Shown here: in pieces, positions 1-5,915 of the stretch | How the letters are laid out: each line of letters begins with the position of its first letter | How positions within the stretch are numbered: position 1 is the first letter of the stretch | Assembly: GCA_026987055.1 (NCBI GenBank) | Contig: JALSNL010000437.1 | Span: 1 to 6,443 of the forward strand | Direction: 5' to 3' | DNA from: Melioribacteraceae bacterium | Lineage (GTDB): Bacteria; Bacteroidota; Ignavibacteria; Ignavibacteriales; Melioribacteraceae | DNA length: 6,443 nt | The notes under the pieces: generated by a model | The model's database searches: none | What the model was told of the DNA's origin: nothing | Seen by the model: the letters and a program-made list of their open reading frames with translations, nothing else | Position numbers and translations under genes: made by a program

Positions 1-1341
1 ACTAATGCAGAAGTTGGCTGGATTGGCGGTGCTGCACTATGGGGATTTTCCATAACTATTTTTATTTTTGGTCCTCTCTGTGATGTGTTGGGTATGAAAT
101 TATTATTCCGGTTAGCTTTTCTTGGGCATCTTGCCGGTGTTTTAATAATGATTTTTGCTAATGGGTTCACATTTTTATTTATTGGTGCTTTAGTACTGGC
201 AATGGCTAATGGTTTGGTAGAAGCAGCGGCTAATCCGTTAGTTGCAACATTATATCCAGAAAACAAAACCGAGATGCTTAATAAATTTCATGTCTGGTTC
301 CCGGGGGGTATTGTAATTGGAGGATTGATATCTTTTGGACTTGATAGTATTGGTATTACAAGTTATCAAATTAAACTTTTGGTGATACTTATTCCAACAT
401 TGACGTATGGCTTTATTTTTCTGGGACAAAAATTTCCTGCAACAGAAAGATTACAATCCGGCGTAAGCGGAGCGGAAATGATAAAAGCAACATTATTACG
501 TCCCTTGTTCTGGGTTTTAGTTATAGCTATGATGATGACTGCTTCCGTTGAATTAGGACCAAACCGCTGGATACCTGCTGTTTTAGAATCTGCCGGAATA
601 CCGGGCATTTTGGTATTGGTATGGATTAATCTTCTTATGGCAATTATGAGATATAAAGCCGGCGCATTTGTTCATAAATTAGCACCAACCGGTATTTTGA
701 TGCTATCTGCAATTATAAGTGGAATTGGATTATATTGGCTAAGTTACACGGAAACTTTAACCATGGCGATTATGGCGGGAACGGTTTTTGCTCTTGGAGT
801 ATCATATTTTTGGCCTACAATGCTTGGTGTTACTTCGGAAAGAATTCCTAAAGGCGGAGCTTTAGCTTTAGCTTTGGTTGGTGGCGTTGGAACTATTATT
901 GTCGGGCTTGTTACTTCTCCGTTAATGGGAAGTGTTGCTGATAATTATTTACATGAAAAACTAAATCCTAAAGAAACAAAAATAGTATTACAACAAATAG
1001 TAGAGACACTACCTGAAATTAGAGATTCCAAAGGAGAGAAAACGGCTAATGATTTTAACGAAGCTATTAAAGCTTCTCAAAAGATTTTGGAATCTATTAA
1101 TACTAAAGGAGAATTACCAAAATTTTTAACTGCAAATGCTTTGCGTGCCGCAATTGCAGTTGCCCCTGGTTCCGAAGCAGCTAAATCTGCTAAAAGAATA
1201 TTAGGACCTGCAGAAAATTACGGAGGAAAAATATCTTTTAGAAGAGTAGCTCCTCTTTCAATTATTCTTACAATAATATTTGGTTTCTTGTATTTTAAAG
1301 ATCGCAAGGCAGGTGGATATAAAGCGGAAACAATAAAATAA
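1..1341 (+). CDS. MFS sugar-type transporter, FucP-like (5' end missing)
   Basis: This is an inner-membrane carrier of the major facilitator superfamily, probably importing a sugar, glycoside or related small molecule by ion symport. The frame is open from base 1, so the gene begins upstream; the GTG at 85 lies inside the MFS motif A segment (GPLCDVLGMK, visible residues 24-33) and is not a start. Motif A sits between TM2 and TM3, so about 50 N-terminal residues (TM1) are missing. The segment NPLVATLYPEN (visible 78-88) followed by a His and FPGG (97-103) resembles FucP/sugar-type MFS proteins. Hydrophobic helices continue to about visible residue 310. A polar stretch of about 105 residues follows (about 312-416), then one last helix and a basic tail (KDRKAGGYK). 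By MFS topology that stretch lies in the periplasm between TM11 and TM12. The gene is 27 bp upstream of the dehydrogenase, so co-transcription is likely. Family is secure; substrate is unknown. Confidence 0.9.
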   Translation, partial: TNAEVGWIGGAALWGFSITIFIFGPLCDVLGMKLLFRLAFLGHLAGVLIMIFANGFTFLFIGALVLAMANGLVEAAANPLVATLYPENKTEMLNKFHVWFPGGIVIGGLISFGLDSIGITSYQIKLLVILIPTLTYGFIFLGQKFPATERLQSGVSGAEMIKATLLRPLFWVLVIAMMMTASVELGPNRWIPAVLESAGIPGILVLVWINLLMAIMRYKAGAFVHKLAPTGILMLSAIISGIGLYWLSYTETLTMAIMAGTVFALGVSYFWPTMLGVTSERIPKGGALALALVGGVGTIIVGLVTSPLMGSVADNYLHEKLNPKETKIVLQQIVETLPEIRDSKGEKTANDFNEAIKASQKILESINTKGELPKFLTANALRAAIAVAPGSEAAKSAKRILGPAENYGGKISFRRVAPLSIILTIIFGFLYFKDRKAGGYKAETIK

Positions 1342-1368
1342 GATTTATAAATATTGGGAGAATTTTAA

Positions 1369-2541
1369 ATGTCTGCAATTAAAAGAAAACTTAAAATGGG
1401 AATGCTTGGTGGAGGTCCGGGTGCTTTTATTGGTGATGTGCATCGCAAAGCTGCAAGAATAGATGGTAACATAGATATTGTTGCCGGTGCTTTTGATATT
1501 GACCCTGAAAAGTCTAAGCAAACCGGAAATGAACTTGGACTTGATTCACGCAGAGTTTATGATGATTATAAAAAAATGATTGAAGGTGAATTAAGTTTGA
1601 ATAAATCTGAAAGAATTGATTTTGTTTCAATTACAACTCCAAACAATTGGCATTTCCCTATGGCACGGGATTTTCTAAAATCCGGATTTCATGTGATGTG
1701 CGAAAAGCCTATGACTATTAGTGTTGATGAAGCTTTGGAGTTAAAAAGTCTTGTAGAAAAAAGCAATAAAGTTTTTGGACTTATGCATACTTATACCGGT
1801 TATCCAATGGTAAAACTTGGAAGAGATTTAATTAAAAAAGGTGAACTTGGTAAAATAAGAAAAGTTGTAGTTCAATATCCTCAAGGTTGGTTATCTAAAC
1901 CGATTGAGAAGGAAGGACAAATGCAAGCATCCTGGCGAACCGATCCTAAACAAACCGGGGCTGGCGGAAGTATCGGGGATATTGGGATTCATGCTGCAAA
2001 CCTAGCTGAATATATAACCGGACTAAGAATTACAGAAGTAAGTGCAGATATTACATCCTTTGTGGAAGGACGTCCGGTTGACGATGATGCCAATAGTTTA
2101 CTTCATTTTAATAATGGGGCTAAAGGAGTTTTGTTTTGCAGTCAAATTTCAATAGGTGAGGAAAATAATTTGGCTATTTGGATATACGGAGATAAGAAAA
2201 GTTTGGAATGGCATCAAGAAGATCCGAATTATTTAATTTTAAGAGATGGTGATAAGCCGATGCAAGTATGGAAACGTGGTAATCAATACGTAGCAGATAT
2301 TAGTAAAGCAGCAGCACGCGCAACACGTTTGCCATCAGGACATCCGGAAGCATTGTTAGAAGCGATTGCAAATATTTATAATAATTTTACAGATACAATT
2401 CGTAGAAAAGAAGATAAATTAAATCTCGATGAAGAGTTAATTTTAGATTTTCCCAATGTTGATGACGGTGTAAGGGGAATGAAATTTATTGATGCTGTAA
2501 TAAAAAATTCTAGCGGAAATGAAAAGTGGACATCAATTTAA
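1369..2541 (+). CDS. Gfo/Idh/MocA family oxidoreductase, probably NAD-dependent
   Basis: This is a predicted cytoplasmic dehydrogenase of 390 residues that oxidises a hydroxyl of a sugar, glycoside or polyol (or runs in reverse). The Rossmann fold opens with GMLGGGPGAFIG (residues 11-22). Asp43 after the second strand (GAFDID) is the kind of acidic residue that favours NAD over NADP. Other family marks are TTPNNWH (89-95), the catalytic-lysine motif CEKP (111-114, Lys113), and GGSIGDIGIH (199-208), where Asp204 and His208 match the usual D-x3-H active-site pair. GHPEALLEAI (324-333) is a common C-terminal segment. No Tat or Sec signal is visible. The start is supported by GGGAG at 1356-1360, 8 bp before the ATG. 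It lies between the MFS gene and the isomerase-like gene, a frequent trio in Bacteroidota and planctomycete-type genomes. The family includes inositol dehydrogenase, levoglucosan dehydrogenase and glycoside 3-dehydrogenases; I cannot choose among them. Confidence 0.93.
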   Translation: MSAIKRKLKMGMLGGGPGAFIGDVHRKAARIDGNIDIVAGAFDIDPEKSKQTGNELGLDSRRVYDDYKKMIEGELSLNKSERIDFVSITTPNNWHFPMARDFLKSGFHVMCEKPMTISVDEALELKSLVEKSNKVFGLMHTYTGYPMVKLGRDLIKKGELGKIRKVVVQYPQGWLSKPIEKEGQMQASWRTDPKQTGAGGSIGDIGIHAANLAEYITGLRITEVSADITSFVEGRPVDDDANSLLHFNNGAKGVLFCSQISIGEENNLAIWIYGDKKSLEWHQEDPNYLILRDGDKPMQVWKRGNQYVADISKAAARATRLPSGHPEALLEAIANIYNNFTDTIRRKEDKLNLDEELILDFPNVDDGVRGMKFIDAVIKNSSGNEKWTSI

Positions 2542-2561
2542 TATTAAAAAGGAATAAATAA

Positions 2562-3560
2562 ATGTCAAGACCAATAACATTATGTACAGGACAATGGGCT
2601 GATATGCCACTGGAAGTTTTAGCAAAAAAAGCTTCGGCTTGGGGTTACGATGGTTTAGAGCTTGCTTGCTGGGGTGATCACATGGATGTTGAGAAAGCTG
2701 CCAATGATAAAGATTATTGCAAACGGCAATTGGAAATTTTGGAGAAAAACAATTTAAAACTTTTTGCAATCAGTAATCATCTTGCCGGACAGTTAGTTTG
2801 CGATCCGAACAATGATGAACGTTCCGATGCTTTTGCTCCAAAGGATTGTGCAGGTGATGCCGAAAAGAAAAGAACTTGGGCAATTGAGGCGATGAAAAAC
2901 TCTGCGAGAGCTGCAAAAAATCTTGGGATTGATATTGTAAACGGGTTTACAGGGTCTTCAATCTGGCACATGTTTTATAGTTTCCCACCGGTTTCTAAAG
3001 AGACTATTGAGAATGGATTTAATTACTTTGCCGAGATGTGGAACCCTATTCTTGATGTTTATGATGAATGTGGTGTTAAATTTGCTTTGGAAGTACATCC
3101 AACTGAAATTGCGTTTGATATCATTACAGCTCAAAAAGCAATTGATGCTATTGGAGGAAGAAAAGCTTTTGGGTTTAACTTCGATCCTAGCCATTTACTT
3201 TGGCAAATGATTGATCCGGCAAAATTTATTTATGAATTTCATGATAGGATTTACCATGTACACATGAAAGATGCAGCTTTGCAACTTGATGGAAGAAGCG
3301 GAATCTTAGCTTCGCATTTGGATTTCGGAGATAAAAATCGTGGTTGGGATTTTCGTTCTTTAGGACATGGTGATGTAAATTTTGAGGAAATTATCAGAGC
3401 ATTAAATCATATTGGATATAGCGGACCTCTTTCTGTTGAATGGGAAGATAGCGGAATGGAAAGGGAACATGGTGTAAAAGAAGCTTTGGAATTTGTAAGA
3501 AAGATTGATTTTAGTCCTTCTAATATTGCCTTTGACGCAGCTTTTGATGATAAAGATTAA
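2562..3560 (+). CDS. Sugar phosphate isomerase/epimerase-like TIM-barrel protein (xylose isomerase-like, AP_endonuc_2 fold)
   Basis: This soluble protein of 332 residues belongs to the xylose-isomerase-like TIM-barrel superfamily, which includes IolE, D-tagatose 3-epimerase and the catalytic subunits of C-glycoside deglycosidases. The metal site appears complete: Glu177 (ALEVHP), Asp208 (NFDPSH), His234 (HVHMKD) and Glu293 (SVEWED). Their order and two of the spacings resemble the Glu-Asp-His-Glu site of D-tagatose 3-epimerase; the last gap is longer, implying an insertion around residues 238-267. His211 beside Asp208 and GHGDVNF (268-274) are further family marks. The C-terminal tail (AFDAAFDDKD) also appears in close relatives as I recall them. 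AAAAAGGA at 2546-2553 is an 8-bp-spaced ribosome site, and the gene starts 20 bp after the dehydrogenase stop. It probably acts on the keto product of that dehydrogenase, by isomerisation, epimerisation or beta-elimination. No phosphate-binding motif is evident, so the family name should not be read as proof of a phosphorylated substrate. Confidence 0.92.
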   Translation: MSRPITLCTGQWADMPLEVLAKKASAWGYDGLELACWGDHMDVEKAANDKDYCKRQLEILEKNNLKLFAISNHLAGQLVCDPNNDERSDAFAPKDCAGDAEKKRTWAIEAMKNSARAAKNLGIDIVNGFTGSSIWHMFYSFPPVSKETIENGFNYFAEMWNPILDVYDECGVKFALEVHPTEIAFDIITAQKAIDAIGGRKAFGFNFDPSHLLWQMIDPAKFIYEFHDRIYHVHMKDAALQLDGRSGILASHLDFGDKNRGWDFRSLGHGDVNFEEIIRALNHIGYSGPLSVEWEDSGMEREHGVKEALEFVRKIDFSPSNIAFDAAFDDKD

Positions 3561-3593
3561 AGTGTTGTTAAAATTGTATTAATGCTTTAATCG

Positions 3594-3621
3594 GCAGATA
3601 CTTATGTGTCTGCATTTTTTT
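3594..3621 (+). terminator. Rho-independent terminator of the first operon
   Basis: GCAGATAC (3594-3601) pairs with GTGTCTGC (3606-3613) to form an 8-bp stem with one T-G wobble and a TTAT loop. An A and then seven consecutive T (3615-3621) follow. It lies 33 bp after the stop codon of the isomerase-like gene, the expected place for the end of the transporter-dehydrogenase-isomerase operon. Confidence 0.88.
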
Positions 3622-3636
3622 GATAATAAAATGAAA

Positions 3637-3658
3637 CAATCATGATTGGTTTTAACCA
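3637..3658. promoter_or_regulatory. Perfect 12-bp palindrome with adjoining inverted repeat, candidate operator
   Basis: CAATCATGATTG (3637-3648) is identical to its own reverse complement, and after one mismatch the symmetry continues with AA on the left and TT on the right. It is overlapped by TGGTT-TT-AACCA (3647-3658), a second 5-bp inverted repeat. It lies about 100 bp upstream of the second operon and just after the terminator, where a regulator site would be expected. No regulator gene is in the window, and AT-rich DNA yields palindromes by chance, so binding is a guess. Confidence 0.35.
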
Positions 3659-3688
3659 CTCAAGGAAAATTTTATAAAAAAAAGTTGC

Positions 3689-3707
3689 CGCTGGCTTTAT
3701 GCCAGCG
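3689..3707. repeat. GC-rich hairpin (7-bp perfect inverted repeat)
   Basis: CGCTGGC (3689-3695) and GCCAGCG (3701-3707) pair perfectly around TTTAT. The stem is almost all G/C in an otherwise AT-rich gap. On the + strand it is not followed by a T-run, so it is not a + terminator. On the - strand the stem is followed after five bases by eight T (complement of the A-run 3676-3683), so it could stop antisense transcription. It could also be a 5'-leader stem-loop of the second operon or a REP-like dispersed element; the window cannot separate these. Confidence 0.6.
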
Positions 3708-3723
3708 TACAAAAACTTTGTGC
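3707..3723 (+). repeat. Second small hairpin overlapping the GC-rich stem
   Basis: GTACAAA (3707-3713) pairs with TTTGTGC (3717-3723) around AAC, a 7-bp stem with one T-G wobble. It shares base 3707 with the preceding GC-rich hairpin, so the two stems would abut or compete at that base if both were in one leader RNA. It ends 31 bp before the start codon of the next gene. Chance occurrence is plausible. Confidence 0.35.
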
Positions 3724-3754
3724 AAGTAAAAAAAACAAACAGATGAAATGAATT

Positions 3755-4756
3755 ATGAGAAACAAAATTAAATGGGGAATTATTAGTACCGGACACATTG
3801 CACAAAAGTTTGCCGAAGCTTTGGCAATATTACCTGAAGCTGAACTTACGGCAGTTGCTTCACGTACAATTGGTAAGGTAAAAGAATTTGCTGAAAAATA
3901 CAAAGTTCCAAAATCTTACGGAAGTTACATCCAATTAGCCAATGACCCGGAAATTGATGTTGTTTATATAGCAACACCACATACGTTTCATTTGGAAAAT
4001 GCAGTTATGTGTATGCGAAAAGGAAAGTCTGTGTTATGTGAAAAAGCATTAACAATCAATGCCGAAGAAGCCCGTGAAATGGTAAGAGTAGCTAGAGAAG
4101 AAAATGTTTTTTTAATGGAAGCAATGATTCCCAGACATATTCCTTTAATTAAAAAAAGTTTAAAGTGGATTGATGATGGGAAAATCGGTGAAGTTAGAAT
4201 TGTTAAAGCTTCCAGATGTGCACGTGGTGAATTTTCCGATGAATCGAGAATCCTAAATCCAAAGCTCGGGGGAGGCAGTCTTCTTGATTTAGGAGTTTAT
4301 GTTATTTCTTTTGTATTTCAAGTTTTAGGAAAATTTCCCATTGAATCGGTTGGAGTTAGTCATATTGGTCATCTTGGTTCAGATGAACAAGGTGCTGCAC
4401 TTTTGAAGTTTGATAAAGGCGAAATTGCCGATTTGACTTTTGCCCTCCGTACCGAAGCTGTAAATGATGCTTATATTTTTGGAACCAAAGGATATATAAA
4501 ATTACATGATCTTTTTGCTGTTCCTACAAAAGCATCATTATTTGTTAATAAAGAGGAAGTAGAAATAATTGAAGAACCGATAATCGGTAATGCACTTAAT
4601 TATGAAGCTGAAGAAGTAATGCGATGTATGAAAAAAGGTTTGAAAGAATCTCCTTTTATGCCGCCGGATGAATCAATTAAAATTATGGAAGTAATGGATA
4701 AAATCAGAAAACCGTGGGGTTTGGTTTATTCAAACGATTTGAAATATAAAAATTAA
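3755..4756 (+). CDS. Gfo/Idh/MocA oxidoreductase, dihydrodiol / D-xylose dehydrogenase-like subgroup
   Basis: This is a predicted cytoplasmic NAD(P)-dependent dehydrogenase of 333 residues, a length typical of the dimeric dihydrodiol dehydrogenase / D-xylose 1-dehydrogenase subgroup and shorter than the 390-residue family member upstream. The nucleotide site opens with WGIISTGHIA (7-16). Ser36-Arg37 after strand 2 favours NADP. The lysine motif is CEKA (95-98, Lys97), with Ala instead of the usual Pro, as in many members of this subgroup. GGGSLLDLGVY (172-182) gives Asp178 and Tyr182, matching the Asp/Tyr pair that replaces Asp/His here. The segment normally reading EAMWTRF is EAMIPRH (122-128), so the conserved active-site Trp is Ile125. 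The start has no clear Shine-Dalgarno, but an upstream in-frame ATG at 3743 runs straight into TGA, leaving 3755 as the best choice. It leads the second operon, 15 bp before the phosphoesterase. Substrate unknown. Confidence 0.92.
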   Translation: MRNKIKWGIISTGHIAQKFAEALAILPEAELTAVASRTIGKVKEFAEKYKVPKSYGSYIQLANDPEIDVVYIATPHTFHLENAVMCMRKGKSVLCEKALTINAEEAREMVRVAREENVFLMEAMIPRHIPLIKKSLKWIDDGKIGEVRIVKASRCARGEFSDESRILNPKLGGGSLLDLGVYVISFVFQVLGKFPIESVGVSHIGHLGSDEQGAALLKFDKGEIADLTFALRTEAVNDAYIFGTKGYIKLHDLFAVPTKASLFVNKEEVEIIEEPIIGNALNYEAEEVMRCMKKGLKESPFMPPDESIKIMEVMDKIRKPWGLVYSNDLKYKN

Positions 4757-4771
4757 TAAGAAGGAAAAAGG

Positions 4772-5896
4772 ATGAAAAAAATCTTATTGCTCTTAGTAAT
4801 ATTTGGGCTGGCAATATTTGCACAAGAAAAGAAAAAAATAGCTTTCGGTCCATACATTCAGCAAATGACTTCACGAGGTGCAACTATTTGCTGGTCAACT
4901 TTGGAAGGACAACCAAGTATTACGTATCCTGATGGAAATGTAAAACCTATAAGGGAATATAAACAACATACAATTCATATTGCAAGGCTTAATGCAGATA
5001 CAAAATATTCGTATGATGTTTTAAATGACGGAAGTAATGAAGGGAAAGGTACTTTCAAAACTTTCCCCGATAAAATTGAACCGTTTAATTTTGCCGTACT
5101 GGGTGATACAAGAAGCCGGCATAAAATTCATAAAAAGATTACTGAGCTAATTATTAAAAAAGAACCGTTGTTTGTAATCAATACAGGCGATTTGGTTGGT
5201 AATGGTCGCGATATAAATGATTGGGAAAAGTTTTTTGATGTGAACAAAAAACTAATGCGGAATATACCGTATTATACTGTACTAGGAAATCATGAAAAAG
5301 ATTCACCTTACTATTATGATTTTTTTGATTTACCCAATAATGAAAAATTTTACCATTTTACCGTTGGGGATGCATTGTTTATTATTCTTGATAGCGAAGG
5401 AAAAGAAATAAAAGAACCCGCTTTTATATCCAAAGAAAATAGTGATAAGTTCTGGGAGGATAGTTTTAAGGAGTATTTTAAAACGGAAAAAAAATGGTTG
5501 GAAAATGTTTTGGAAATAAATAAAGAAGCCGGATTTGTTTTTGTTTTTCAACACAGACCTATGTACAGTATTAAAAAATCCAGAGTAGAAGAAACTAATA
5601 AATATAGAAAACAATGGGGAGATTTTTTTGAAAAACACCATATACAAGTTTTTATAAACGGACACGATCATCATTATCATCATGCTTTTAAAAACGGAGT
5701 GCATTATATAACAACAGCCGGTGGCGGAGCAGGACTTTATGAAACCGATATGCCTCAACCGGAAACAGTTAAATATAAAAAGATTGAACATTTTTTATCT
5801 ATCAATGTCAATAAGAATGATGCTGTTATTCATGTTATTGATATAAACGGAAATGAATTTGATAAAATAACTGTTAAAAATAGAAAACTTAAATAA
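4772..5896 (+). CDS. Secreted purple-acid-phosphatase-like metallophosphoesterase
   Basis: This exported hydrolase of 374 residues is predicted to cleave phosphate esters outside the cytoplasm. Residues 1-17 form a Sec signal peptide (basic MKK, hydrophobic core, probable cleavage after FA at 16-17); no lipobox Cys is present. Residues about 22-98 look like the beta-sandwich N-terminal domain of purple acid phosphatases (GPYIQQMTSRGATICWST, 26-43). The calcineurin-like domain follows with all five motifs: GDTR (Asp112), GD (Asp140), GNHE (Asn173, His174), FQHRP (His261) and GHDH (His298, His300). Spacing of the last three His residues matches plant purple acid phosphatase. The Tyr two residues beyond the second-motif Asp plus one, which gives those enzymes their colour, is Gly143 here. 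The ribosome site AAGGA (4761-4765) is 6 bp from the ATG, and the gene starts 15 bp after the preceding stop. Neighbours do not reveal its substrate. Confidence 0.92.
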   Translation: MKKILLLLVIFGLAIFAQEKKKIAFGPYIQQMTSRGATICWSTLEGQPSITYPDGNVKPIREYKQHTIHIARLNADTKYSYDVLNDGSNEGKGTFKTFPDKIEPFNFAVLGDTRSRHKIHKKITELIIKKEPLFVINTGDLVGNGRDINDWEKFFDVNKKLMRNIPYYTVLGNHEKDSPYYYDFFDLPNNEKFYHFTVGDALFIILDSEGKEIKEPAFISKENSDKFWEDSFKEYFKTEKKWLENVLEINKEAGFVFVFQHRPMYSIKKSRVEETNKYRKQWGDFFEKHHIQVFINGHDHHYHHAFKNGVHYITTAGGGAGLYETDMPQPETVKYKKIEHFLSINVNKNDAVIHVIDINGNEFDKITVKNRKLK

Positions 5897-5915
5897 CGAA
5901 ATGTGAGTTTTTAAT

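Noticed and set aside
85..1341. Reading the MFS gene as a complete gene starting at GTG 85
   Set aside because: The same frame is open from base 1 and encodes helix and motif A residues that continue across position 85; the gene is truncated by the window edge.
2533..3194. Several short - strand open frames opposite the isomerase-like gene
   Set aside because: They overlap a strongly supported gene with an intact metal site, show no recognisable motif and have no convincing ribosome sites.
3561..3754. A riboswitch or small RNA gene in the intergenic gap
   Set aside because: The stems are short and simple, and I recognise no known riboswitch core; terminator, operator and hairpin readings explain the visible structure.
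3602..3903. Short - strand open frames across the intergenic region and start of the second dehydrogenase
   Set aside because: They run through the terminator, the hairpins and conserved N-terminal Rossmann codons, and their translations look like antisense sequence.
5330..5791. A 153-codon open frame on the - strand
   Set aside because: It lies wholly inside the phosphoesterase gene opposite its motifs; the Phe/Ile/Lys-rich translation is what antisense AT-rich coding DNA gives, with no family motif.
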